Positions 1 through 6,968 of a stretch of 18,391 bases of DNA are shown here, piece after piece. The stretch's first letter is position 1; every line of letters starts with the position of its first letter. Below the pieces are notes generated by a model that was given only the letters and a program-made list of their open reading frames with translations, was not told the origin of the DNA and did not search any database. Made by a program: the position numbers and the translations under genes. The DNA lies in contig JAIRZX010000529.1 in assembly GCA_031267005.1 (NCBI GenBank), positions 1-18,391 on the forward strand, read 5' to 3'. The DNA is from Deltaproteobacteria bacterium. Lineage in GTDB: Bacteria; Desulfobacterota; Desulfarculia; Adiutricales; Adiutricaceae.

Positions 1-2
1 AC

Positions 3-77
3 ACGTACGACAGCGCCGCCCAGGGCTCCACGGTGAAGATCACCACCGCCACGCAGCTCAGCGCCACGGTGTGGTAA
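3..77 (+). CDS. C-terminal fragment of an unidentified protein (5' end outside window)
   Basis: An open frame enters from the window edge and ends in TAA at 75-77. The last residues read ...STVKITTATQLSATVW. A strong intrinsic terminator follows 40 bases after the stop, which supports this being the true end of a + strand gene. The Thr/Ser-rich alternating pattern suggests a beta-strand end, but 24 residues are too few to name a family. The other two + frames also stay open for a while here, so the frame choice rests on the stop-plus-terminator arrangement. Confidence 0.45.
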   Translation, partial: TYDSAAQGSTVKITTATQLSATVW

Positions 78-117
78 CAAGCGCGTAGCCGAGACTTTCG
101 CTTCTCAGGCTTCATCG

Positions 118-151
118 CCCGCCGGGCTCCTCTGGGGCCCGGCGGGTTTTT
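118..151 (+). terminator. Strong Rho-independent terminator
   Basis: A perfect 10-bp stem (118-127 with 137-146, arm CCCGCCGGGC) has a 9-base loop and is followed directly by five T residues (147-151). This is a textbook intrinsic terminator for the gene ending at 77. It ends only 17 bases before the TTG start of the next gene, and no promoter fits between them, so read-through or attenuation may feed that gene. Confidence 0.9.
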
Positions 152-155
152 CGTG

Positions 156-162
156 AAAGGGG
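156..162 (+). promoter_or_regulatory. Ribosome binding site supporting a TTG start
   Basis: AAAGGGG lies 6 bases before the TTG at 169-171. No ATG or GTG in this frame lies between the terminator and the first membrane segment with a better site, so this site supports the TTG start of the DUF2723 gene. Confidence 0.55.
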
Positions 163-168
163 CCTGCC

Positions 169-2517
169 TTGCCCGAACTTCAAAACGGCACCCCCCCCGC
201 GGCGGATCCCCCGCCGCCGCCCACGGCACACGAAGGGCTGGAGCCGGCGGACGCAACGGAGGAGCCGCCCGTCCGTCCCTTCTGCTGTGAATGCGCCTTC
301 CCCGTTTTGTTCGCGACCGCGGCGGCAGTTTTCTACGTCCTGTTCTCCAGCCCGGCCATAGGCTGGCGCGACGGACCGGAGTTCACGGTCACCCCGGTGT
401 ACCTGGACGTCGGCCATCCCTCGGGTTTCCCGACCTACAGCCTGCTCGCCAAGATTTTCACGTGGATACCCCTCGGCTCCATCGGCTTCAGGGTCACCCT
501 GTTCACCGCCCTCATGGGAGCCGCGTCCCTTTTCGTCTTCGCCGTCCTCCTGAAACTCCTTCACTCCCCCCGCGGAGAACCCGCGCGCGCCCCCTGGCTT
601 CTCTCCCCGCTTCTCCTCTTCGCCCTCCACAAGGCAGTCTTCGCATCCTCGACGGAACTCGAAGTTTACTCGCTCAACACCGCCTTCCTCCTCCTCCTTC
701 TCTACTGCGCGGCGCGGTGGAACTCGGGGGACGGGATAGCCTGGCTGTACGCCGGAGGCTTCCTTTACGGGATCTCCTGCGGAAACCACGCGGCGATGAG
801 CCTGTATCTTCCCGTCCTGCTTATCTTGACTCTCTGGGGGGAACCGGCAAGTGAAAACGTCGGCAAGCCGAGAAGGCATGCGGCCCGCGTAGGCCTTCTC
901 GCGATCTTCTTCCTGGCGGGGCTTTCCGTCTACCTCTACCTCCTAGTCAGGTCAATGACGGACCGCCTCCCCGTCGACCTGGGCCGGACCGACACCCTTG
1001 AGAGGTTCTGGCTCCACATTTCGGACGCGAAGGACTCGGAAACCCACTTCCAAGGCCTCGTCAAGTTCGAAGACGTCGCCTTCGTTGCGCCCATCCAGTT
1101 CCGCAACCTCTGCTCGCCGCTCTTTTTCCCGTCGATCCCTTTCTTCCTCTGGGGACTCCGCTCCCTCTGGAACGGGTTCCGCGTCCTCTCCGTGGCCCTT
1201 CCGCTCTTAATCCTCATTAATTTCGTCTTCTTCTACTACTGGATTGACGGCTCTTCCGCCTTTCTCCCGGCAATCGCCGCCTGGTTCCTTCCGGTCTCGC
1301 TGGGGCTGGGCGAGCTGGGGCGGGCGCTTAATGCCCGCAAGGCCTTAAAACCCGCCCTCGCTGCCGTGACGGCGGCCACGATAGCGGTTTCCGCATTTTT
1401 CATGGCCCAAAACCGCATCTCCGAGAGCGACGCCGAGTCAGGTTTCCAATCGACGGAAATTTACTTCCCCGATCTGGCCGCCATGCCCCCGGAATCGCTC
1501 GCCGTCTACGACAACGGCTGGTTTTCGATGGCCGCCCTCCAGTACGCCTACTCGGCCAGGCCTGACGTGACCCTGGTGCTCCAGACCGGCCTCCTGAACC
1601 CTGCCATGATGGCCGTTCCCGAGCCGGAAAAGATGCCGCTCGCGTATTTCCCCGTCCGTCCGGACGGGAAATACATGAGCGCCAGGGAGCCGGGCTTCCC
1701 CAGCCTTTTCTTCGCAGCGAACTTAAGATCGGGCCGCAGGGTCTTCTTCCAGTACGGGACGCTGGCGGACATAATGATGCCCTACTTGGTCCCGGACGAC
1801 AGGTACATGTGGATGGGCGAAATGAAGATGGACCATCTCGCGGGAATCAAGGCGCTGGACGCCGGGCTCTACGACCGTTTCCTGGAGCGCTCCGAGGCCT
1901 ACTGGAACGCCCTCGCTTCCGGCGGCGACGGGCCCGTGGCCGTTAAGGCCCCGACTTACATGTACTACATCCTCTACACGGTCTTGGAGTACATGTATTC
2001 CAACGGCCGCTACGCCGAGACCGCCGAGTACGCCGGGAAATTCCTCACGGCCTTCGCCGGGCCCGAATCCAGGGCATTTCTCCCTTACGACGTGCTCCTC
2101 AACCTGTACGCCTTGCAGACCGACTCCTACCGCAAGGCGGGCGACAGCCGGGCGGCGCTGGCCTCGGTCGAAAAGCTCATCCTCTGGCGCCCGAGGCATG
2201 CCGAAAACTACCTGATGCTCGGCTTTCTCTTGGACGAGGCCGGGGACGGGGAGGGCGCCCTGGAAGCCTGGCGAAGGTCGGCCGAACTCGCCCCCCTGGA
2301 CTACAGAATCATCGCCCGCTACGCCACGGCGCTGGCCAAGCACCACTCGCTGGACGAATCGGCAGCCTTCCTCGAATCAAAGCAGCGGGAACTGCTGGAG
2401 AACCGGCTGTACGATTCGGCCGCCTTGATCTCCCGCCAGCTCCAATGCCTCTCCCTCCCTCCCTGGGAGGCAGGCCCCTACCTTCCGTTCCCGGCAGCAG
2501 GGCCCGACGGCGAGTAA
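169..2517 (+). CDS. DUF2723/TMEM260-like multi-pass membrane protein, putative GT-C glycosyltransferase with C-terminal TPR-like region
   Basis: This is a 782-aa polytopic membrane protein. After a Pro-rich N-terminal tail (about 9-35) and a first membrane segment (about 44-62) comes the DUF2723 signature: WRDGPEF around D68/E71, then GHPSGFPTYSLLAKIFTWIPLGSIGFRV (82-109, shown in two parts in the family consensus as HPPGYPLY and the segment after it), then an acidic STELEVYSLN loop and GISCGNHAAM. The acidic D68/E71 pair in the first outer loop is where GT-C enzymes place catalytic residues. Roughly 450-780 is soluble, and about 653-735 looks like TPR repeats. The human relative TMEM260 is a protein O-mannosyltransferase, so an enzyme that transfers a lipid-linked sugar outside the cytoplasm is likely. 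Substrate and acceptor are unknown. It starts with TTG and is followed 12 bases later by a small membrane protein gene, probably in the same operon. Confidence 0.85.
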   Translation: MPELQNGTPPAADPPPPPTAHEGLEPADATEEPPVRPFCCECAFPVLFATAAAVFYVLFSSPAIGWRDGPEFTVTPVYLDVGHPSGFPTYSLLAKIFTWIPLGSIGFRVTLFTALMGAASLFVFAVLLKLLHSPRGEPARAPWLLSPLLLFALHKAVFASSTELEVYSLNTAFLLLLLYCAARWNSGDGIAWLYAGGFLYGISCGNHAAMSLYLPVLLILTLWGEPASENVGKPRRHAARVGLLAIFFLAGLSVYLYLLVRSMTDRLPVDLGRTDTLERFWLHISDAKDSETHFQGLVKFEDVAFVAPIQFRNLCSPLFFPSIPFFLWGLRSLWNGFRVLSVALPLLILINFVFFYYWIDGSSAFLPAIAAWFLPVSLGLGELGRALNARKALKPALAAVTAATIAVSAFFMAQNRISESDAESGFQSTEIYFPDLAAMPPESLAVYDNGWFSMAALQYAYSARPDVTLVLQTGLLNPAMMAVPEPEKMPLAYFPVRPDGKYMSAREPGFPSLFFAANLRSGRRVFFQYGTLADIMMPYLVPDDRYMWMGEMKMDHLAGIKALDAGLYDRFLERSEAYWNALASGGDGPVAVKAPTYMYYILYTVLEYMYSNGRYAETAEYAGKFLTAFAGPESRAFLPYDVLLNLYALQTDSYRKAGDSRAALASVEKLILWRPRHAENYLMLGFLLDEAGDGEGALEAWRRSAELAPLDYRIIARYATALAKHHSLDESAAFLESKQRELLENRLYDSAALISRQLQCLSLPPWEAGPYLPFPAAGPDGE

Positions 2518-2529
2518 GGAGGGCTCTTC

Positions 2530-3234
2530 GTGATCCGAAAAACGTCGAAGCCCCCGCGCCGCGCGCTTCCCAAAATCCTCGGCGCCGCCTTGGCCTTCAT
2601 AGCCTTCCTGGCCTTCCTCGCCGCCTTCATGGAGGCGAAGGCCGGACGGGAGCTTGGCGCCGCCCGCCTTTTGGCCTCCGGCGGGAAACCGGCCGAGGCC
2701 TCGGTCCACTACTTCAGGTCGCTCAACTGGTACTCCCCTTTGGGCTCCAGCCAGACGGCGGCGGACGAGCTGGCCGAACTGGCCGCCTCCCTGGAGTCCC
2801 GCGGCGACGACTACGGATCCTACCTGGCTTACCTGAGGCTCCGCGCGGCCCTTAACGCGGCCCGGAGCTTCTACTTCCCCCGCCGGGACCTGCTCGCCGC
2901 CGCGAACGCCAAAATCGCCTCGTATCTGGCCCGCCAAAAGCTCGGGGACGCCGGAGGCGAAGACGGGGCCGCCGGCCCCGCCGCCCTGGAGAGGGCGACC
3001 GCCTACTTCATGGCCATCTACTCCGACGCGCCGAAAACCAACGAAGGCTGGTACCTTGCCGCGGTCGGCGGCTTCATCGCCTGGACGCTCTCCGGCGCCC
3101 TCTCGATATTCAGGCTGTTTGCGCCCGCCCGCCAAAGCAACGGTCTGCGTCGGAGGATCGCGGCGGCCAGGGGGCCCTTGGCTTGCTTTGCCGCGGGCTA
3201 CGCGCTCTGGCTCGCGGGCATGGCTTTCGCCTGA
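2530..3234 (+). CDS. Small membrane protein of unknown function
   Basis: This is a 234-aa protein starting with GTG behind a near-perfect Shine-Dalgarno (GGAGGG, 2518-2523, spacing 6) that overlaps the stop of the upstream gene. It has a basic N terminus, a membrane segment at about 18-34, an exported or cytoplasmic helical middle (about 36-170, with FRSLNWYSPLGSSQTA and ALNAARSFYFPRRD), and two more membrane segments at about 174-196 and 215-234. The middle has the look of a helical-hairpin (TPR-like) protein but no clear repeat. I do not recognise a named family. Its tight linkage to the DUF2723 gene suggests a partner or assembly role in the same glycosylation process, which is inference. 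Confidence 0.8.
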   Translation: MIRKTSKPPRRALPKILGAALAFIAFLAFLAAFMEAKAGRELGAARLLASGGKPAEASVHYFRSLNWYSPLGSSQTAADELAELAASLESRGDDYGSYLAYLRLRAALNAARSFYFPRRDLLAAANAKIASYLARQKLGDAGGEDGAAGPAALERATAYFMAIYSDAPKTNEGWYLAAVGGFIAWTLSGALSIFRLFAPARQSNGLRRRIAAARGPLACFAAGYALWLAGMAFA

Positions 3235-3559
3235 CGTTCGGCCTCGGGGCCTTTCCTCCCAGATGCCGCCCGGCTCCCCTTGCCTGCCGGATTCAGTTTC
3301 CTTCTCCCTTGGCAGTTTCCGTAAACCCAAACGGCTTAACCGCGATTAAAAGTTAAGCGCCCGGGCAAGCCTCGGCCAGTCTCCTAAAAGGCCGCCGTCC
3401 GCTTACGCCTGGCAAGCCGATTCCGTCCTTGGGCGGGAAACCATAAAGCGCGGAAGCCCGGAACGGCATCCGCCGCTCCGGGCTTCCGCGCTTTATGGTT
3501 CGGTTCCAAGCCCTGCTGTAGCTGTAGTTCTGGGTCAGTTTCAAGCCGTAAACGCGGGG
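3235..3559. other. Non-coding spacer between convergent gene sets
   Basis: This 325-base spacer separates the + strand pair from the end of the - strand operon. It holds a weak GGCC-TCGG-GGCC hairpin followed by TTT soon after the + strand stop, and the large inverted repeat described separately. A 63-codon frame on the - strand crosses the repeat but has no ribosome binding site or protein-like features. I see no gene here. Confidence 0.7.
3439..3500. repeat. Perfect 24-bp inverted repeat, probable bidirectional terminator
   Basis: Arms 3439-3462 and 3477-3500 are exact reverse complements, beginning AACCATAAAGCGCGG. The 14-base loop can form a further 4-bp stem (CGGC/GCCG). It sits 60 bases past the stop of the transaldolase gene on the - strand and about 200 bases past the + strand stop. 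Both flanks carry only short T runs, so it is not a classic intrinsic terminator. Candidate roles are transcript end or 3' stabilisation for the - strand operon, or a dispersed palindromic repeat. Confidence 0.75.
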
Positions 3560-4276
3560 TTACAGTTTGTACCCGGCGCTCTCGGCGTCGCCCTTGAACA
3601 TCTTGACCGTGTCCAGCGAATACTCGGTGAGGTCTTTCCCGACCAGCCCCAGCTTCTTCAAGATGTCGTTGGTGGCGGTGATGATGTGGCACCCCACGGC
3701 GTCGGCCTGGAAGACGTTCAAAAGCTCCCTGGGGCTCGCCCAGATGAGTTCGACGTTGGGCGTGGGCGCCAGGAGTTCCACCGCGGCGGCCATCATGGGC
3801 GACGGGTCGCGGCCGGTGTCGGCCACCCGTCCCGCGAAGACCGAGACGTAGGCGGCGGGGCCGCCCGCGAGCCTCGCGGCGACGTCGCGGACCTGGGCCA
3901 GGGTCATCATGGCGGTCACGTTCTGCTTCACGCCGGCCTTGGCCAGGGCCCCCACGAGATCGGCGGAGGACTCGCCCCGGCTGTTGGTGACCGGGATCTT
4001 CACGTAGACGTTGGCGCCCCAGGAGCCGATGAGCTTGGCCTGGCGCTCCATCTCGCCGAATTCGTCCGAAAAGACCTCGAAGGACAGGGGCTTAGCCGGG
4101 ATTTCCTTCACTATGTCCTTGGCGAAGGCCTCGTAGTCCGTGACCCCGGCCTTCCTCATGAGGGTCGGGTTGGTTGTGAAGCCCTTGATGAGGGGGTTCG
4201 CGTTCATCTCCAGCATCCCGGCCTTGTCGGCCCCGTCCGCGAAAAGCTTTACCTTCAGGTCCGTTGCGGATTTCAT
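3560..4276 (-). CDS. Transaldolase family protein of a heptose biosynthesis cluster
   Basis: This is a 238-aa class I aldolase-type protein. KLFADGADKAGMLEM, the segment LIKGFTTNPTLMRKAG (30-44), YVKIPVTN (91-98) and ASPRELLNVFQAD match the transaldolase/fructose-6-phosphate aldolase family, and K93 in VKIP is the likely Schiff-base lysine. The length fits the short (about 220-240 aa) subfamily. Its ATG overlaps the stop of the phosphatase gene (ATGA, 4276-4273), so the two are translationally coupled. A transaldolase can make sedoheptulose 7-phosphate, the substrate of the GmhA-type isomerase encoded two genes upstream, so a role in supplying the heptose pathway is likely. A different aldol substrate cannot be excluded. 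It is the last gene of the - strand operon. Confidence 0.88.
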   Translation of the reverse strand: MKSATDLKVKLFADGADKAGMLEMNANPLIKGFTTNPTLMRKAGVTDYEAFAKDIVKEIPAKPLSFEVFSDEFGEMERQAKLIGSWGANVYVKIPVTNSRGESSADLVGALAKAGVKQNVTAMMTLAQVRDVAARLAGGPAAYVSVFAGRVADTGRDPSPMMAAAVELLAPTPNVELIWASPRELLNVFQADAVGCHIITATNDILKKLGLVGKDLTEYSLDTVKMFKGDAESAGYKL

Positions 4277-4872
4277 GTCCCTTGCTCCCTTTCGTGGCTG
4301 GTTATGATCCGGGCGGCCTCCCCGAGGGAGGCCGCGGTGTAGTCCGCAGGCGGGTCGGGCTGAGGCTCGGAGTAGCCGCGGTCGATGAAGACCGTGACGC
4401 AGCCCGCCGCGCGGCCGGCCCCCACGTCTCCGGCCCTGTCCCCGACCATGAAGCTCCGGGACAGATCGATCCCCCTCTCCCGGGCCCCCCGGACGAGCAT
4501 TCCCGGCTTGGGCTTCCTGCACCCGCATCCGTCCTTGCCGTCGTGGAGGCAGACGTACAGGGCGTCGAGCGGCAACTCGGCCAGGGTCCTGTCGTTCATC
4601 GCCCGGACGTTCTCCAGGGTGCGGGTCCCCCGCGCGACGTCGGGCTGGTTCGTGACGCAAACAAGCTCGAAACCTTCGCCCTTCAGCCGCGCGAGTATCC
4701 CCGCCGCCTCCGGGTAGAAGTCCATTGACTCCGCGTCGGCGGGGGGATGAGGCTTCCCCCCCCTGACCTCCGCGCGGTTAAGGACGCCGTCGCGGTCCAG
4801 GAATACTGCCCGTTTGAGAGTTGTTCCGTCAGAAGGCTTTTCTTGCAACTTCCGCTCCAAGGTCCCCGGCAT
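4273..4872 (-). CDS. gmhB: D-glycero-D-manno-heptose-1,7-bisphosphate 7-phosphatase (HAD family)
   Basis: This is a 199-aa HAD-IIIA phosphatase. It has the nucleophile motif FLDRDGVLN (D26, D28), VTNQPDVARG (motif II), a zinc-binding set C108-x-H110 and C116-x-C118 as in E. coli GmhB, KPKPGML, and MVGDRAGDV (D145, D149). The role is removal of the 7-phosphate from heptose 1,7-bisphosphate before nucleotide transfer. The start is uncertain: ATG 4872 gives an extra ~20 residues before the core and has a weak binding site, while TTG 4848 has GGAG at good spacing. About 140 bases of very GC-rich sequence separate it from the isomerase gene upstream, with no gene visible there. The stop overlaps the transaldolase start. 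Confidence 0.9.
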   Translation of the reverse strand: MPGTLERKLQEKPSDGTTLKRAVFLDRDGVLNRAEVRGGKPHPPADAESMDFYPEAAGILARLKGEGFELVCVTNQPDVARGTRTLENVRAMNDRTLAELPLDALYVCLHDGKDGCGCRKPKPGMLVRGARERGIDLSRSFMVGDRAGDVGAGRAAGCVTVFIDRGYSEPQPDPPADYTAASLGEAARIITSHEREQGT

Positions 4873-5012
4873 GCCCGCGGCCCCAACCCGATGCCCGCGC
4901 CGCCCCCTCCCGGGCCGGCCCGGCGGAGGCCCGGCCGACGCCTCGGGCGAAAGATTGCCCGGGCCGCGGCCTGCCGGTCCCTTCCGGGCCCGCCCGCCGC
5001 GGGCCTTGCCGC

Positions 5013-5597
5013 CTACCACTTGGTCGGGTTCACCTTCAGGGCCGGGTGGGTCACGAGCAAGTGCCAGACCACGCCGTGGAAGGCTTCGGTGTGGGGGGTC
5101 ACGTGGGCGGGGTTCACGGTGGGGATTATGACGCAGACGTCCGCGACCTTGGCCGTGTAGCCGCCTTCGCGGCCCACTACCCCCAGGATCTTGGCGCCGA
5201 CCTGCTTGGCCAGCTGGACGGCCCGCACGAGGTTGGCCGAGACGTTGCGCTCCAGATCCCCGCCTCCCACGGAGAAGACCAGAACCCCGTCCTCCGCGCG
5301 GAGCCTGGAGCCCTTGAGCCACTCGGCGAAGACCGTCTCCCAGCCCTCGTCGTTGGTGCGCGCCGTGAGCTCGGAGACGTTGTCCGTGGGGCAGTAGCAC
5401 TCGATGCCGCAAAGCTTCCGGAAATCGTTTACGGCGTGGGAAGCCGAGCCGGCGGAGCCGCCCACCCCCAGGATGAACAGCCTCCCCCCGCCCGAGCGGA
5501 CTTCGGCGAGCAGGGCAGCCGCCTTCTCGACGTCCTCGGCGGATATGCCCGCGAGCACCTTGGCCGCCTCGGCCAGGAAATCGTCACTGAACGCCAT
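5013..5597 (-). CDS. SIS-domain sugar isomerase, GmhA-like (sedoheptulose 7-phosphate isomerase)
   Basis: This is a 194-aa single-domain SIS protein. The phosphosugar-binding core is FILGVGGSAGSASH (41-54) and FSVGGGDLERN (108-118), followed by AKILGVVGREGGYTAKVADVCV and a His-rich end TPHTEAFHGVVWH (167-179) typical of GmhA-type enzymes. In this gene set it should convert sedoheptulose 7-phosphate to D-glycero-D-manno-heptose 7-phosphate. The ATG at 5597 has AGGGGA about 7 bases upstream and lies inside the end of the methyltransferase gene (14-base overlap). It is somewhat diverged from E. coli GmhA, so another phosphosugar is possible. Confidence 0.85.
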   Translation of the reverse strand: MAFSDDFLAEAAKVLAGISAEDVEKAAALLAEVRSGGGRLFILGVGGSAGSASHAVNDFRKLCGIECYCPTDNVSELTARTNDEGWETVFAEWLKGSRLRAEDGVLVFSVGGGDLERNVSANLVRAVQLAKQVGAKILGVVGREGGYTAKVADVCVIIPTVNPAHVTPHTEAFHGVVWHLLVTHPALKVNPTKW

Positions 5598-6414
5598 CGG
5601 GTTCCCCTTTCCTGACCAGGGTCAGGCCAATCGTGAGGTTTACGTTTATGACGGGAATAAGAAGAGGGTAGTAGCGCGTGTGCTTGATCCCGAAGAAGAG
5701 CTTCAGCTGGTCGATTATCTCCCCCGGCCGCGAAAGGTGCTCCGACCGTATGAGCCAGTCGTAGGGCTGGCCGTACTTCTTCTCGAAGCGCGGCCTTTCG
5801 GAAATCCTTCTGGCCAGGCGGTGCGCCCAGGCGCCCTCGCAGGGGATCACTACCGAGAACTGGCCTCCCGGCTTCAAAAGCCTCCGGAACTCCGCCAGTG
5901 CTTTGGGCAGATCCGGAAGGTGCTCCAGGACGTGTATGGCTATGATCCGGTCGAAGTAGCCGTCGTCGAAGGGGAGACGCTCCTGGCAGTCCCCCACGAA
6001 GGCGTGAGAACCGGGAAACCTCTCGTTTATGCGGTCGCAGAGCTCCTGGCGCAAGTCAAGCAGGTGGTACTCCTGCTCGGAGCGCTTCTCCCAGTTGAGG
6101 TGCTCGCCCAAACCGGCGCCTATCTCGAGGGTCCTGCACCCGGGAAAGAAGCTCTTTAGCGCGTAGCGGTTGTCGAAGCCGGTCACGAAGCCGTACCACT
6201 TCTTCTCCATCGCCTCCAGGTGCTCGCGCATGAAGTCGTCGCGGATGGCCTCCTGCTCGGGGGTGAGGACGGGCACGGCCTTGGGCCACTTCCCGTCCCC
6301 GGCCCTGCCGGCCGCGGGGGGCGGGGCCGCGCCCGCCGGGGCGCCGGGGAATACGCCCGGCGCCGCCTCCGGGCCGTCCGCCAAGGGGGCGGCGGGTTCT
6401 TGGGACACTGGCAT
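5584..6414 (-). CDS. Class I SAM-dependent methyltransferase
   Basis: This is a 276-aa protein with an unusual Pro/Ala/Gly-rich N-terminal tail (about 1-45) and then a Rossmann-fold methyltransferase: LEIGAGLGEHL (96-106) is the SAM-binding motif I, followed by FVGDCQERLPFDDGYFD and HVLEHLPDLPKALAEFRRLLKPGG, typical of methyltransf_11. The C-terminal part (SEHLSRPGEII... to VNVNLTIGLTLVRKG) is hydrophobic near the end. The ATG at 6414 has AAGGAG seven bases upstream, within the stop region of the GtrA gene. Its place inside a heptose operon suggests O-methylation of a heptose or of the lipid-linked product, but the acceptor cannot be read from sequence. Confidence 0.85.
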   Translation of the reverse strand: MPVSQEPAAPLADGPEAAPGVFPGAPAGAAPPPAAGRAGDGKWPKAVPVLTPEQEAIRDDFMREHLEAMEKKWYGFVTGFDNRYALKSFFPGCRTLEIGAGLGEHLNWEKRSEQEYHLLDLRQELCDRINERFPGSHAFVGDCQERLPFDDGYFDRIIAIHVLEHLPDLPKALAEFRRLLKPGGQFSVVIPCEGAWAHRLARRISERPRFEKKYGQPYDWLIRSEHLSRPGEIIDQLKLFFGIKHTRYYPLLIPVINVNLTIGLTLVRKGEPDGVQ

Positions 6415-6418
6415 GCTC

Positions 6419-6961
6419 CTACTCCTTGGAACGGCTCCCGCCGGACAGGCCTCCGCCCTCTCCCTCTCCTGCGGCCTTTGCGGCGGGGGGGGCCTGGCCG
6501 GGCGAAGGCGCGGGGCGGCGTTTGGTGAACACCAAAAAGCGGCTGGCAAGCACGGTCCACACGAAAACCACGGGAACGGACGCGAGCTTGACGAGGAAGG
6601 GATCGAAGCCCATGACCAGGTGGAAGACCCCGAGCATGGCCTGCACGGCGGCGAGGGAGACGAGCCCCATGGCCAGGTACGCCGCGTACTGCGCCAGGAC
6701 GCCCCGGTCCTGCTTCTCCGGCTCGCCTACGGTGTAGTGCCTGGTCAGGGAGAAGTTGACCGAGGTGCCCGCGGCGAAGGACGCCACCGCGCAGGCCATG
6801 GGATGGAGGCCCAAAGCCAGGCATCCACGGAAGACGCCCAGATCGAAGAGGGTGGCGGCGAGGCCGGCCAGGACCTGCCTTACGGCCTGGGCCTCTATGG
6901 ACCGGTCTTCCGACGGGCGGAAGACCGCCCGGAAGGCGAATGACGGGGTGGGGAACCTCAC
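6419..6961 (-). CDS. GtrA-like small membrane protein, putative flippase of polyprenyl-phosphate sugar
   Basis: This is a 180-aa protein with four hydrophobic segments (about 29-47, 53-71, 89-112, 120-145) and the GtrA pattern: VRQVLAGLAATLFDLGVF near the start, SFAAGTSVNFSLTRHYTV after the second segment (family consensus NF...R.wvF), and VFVWTVLASRFLVF at the end of the fourth. Members are thought to move undecaprenyl-phosphate-linked sugars across the inner membrane, usually with a GtrB-type GT2 enzyme, which is present upstream. A soluble Ala/Gly/Glu-rich tail of about 35 residues follows. It starts with GTG at 6961, 7 bases after the stop of the nucleotidyltransferase gene, with only a weak AGGG site. 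Confidence 0.85.
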   Translation of the reverse strand: MRFPTPSFAFRAVFRPSEDRSIEAQAVRQVLAGLAATLFDLGVFRGCLALGLHPMACAVASFAAGTSVNFSLTRHYTVGEPEKQDRGVLAQYAAYLAMGLVSLAAVQAMLGVFHLVMGFDPFLVKLASVPVVFVWTVLASRFLVFTKRRPAPSPGQAPPAAKAAGEGEGGGLSGGSRSKE

Positions 6962-6968
6962 GGTTGCC

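Noticed and set aside
191..198. Run of eight C early in the DUF2723 gene, and eight C at 9809-9816 in the GT2 gene, as phase-variable tracts
   Set aside because: In DNA this GC-rich, a few 8-base G or C runs are expected by chance in 18 kb, and others occur at 6486-6493 and near 18274. Without read-level variation there is no case for phase variation.
3353..3544. 63-codon - strand open frame across the inverted repeat
   Set aside because: TTG start without a ribosome site, overlaps the palindrome, no protein-like features.
3235..3559. Riboswitch or small RNA gene in the convergent spacer
   Set aside because: No promoter and no recognisable conserved RNA motif, only the inverted repeat.
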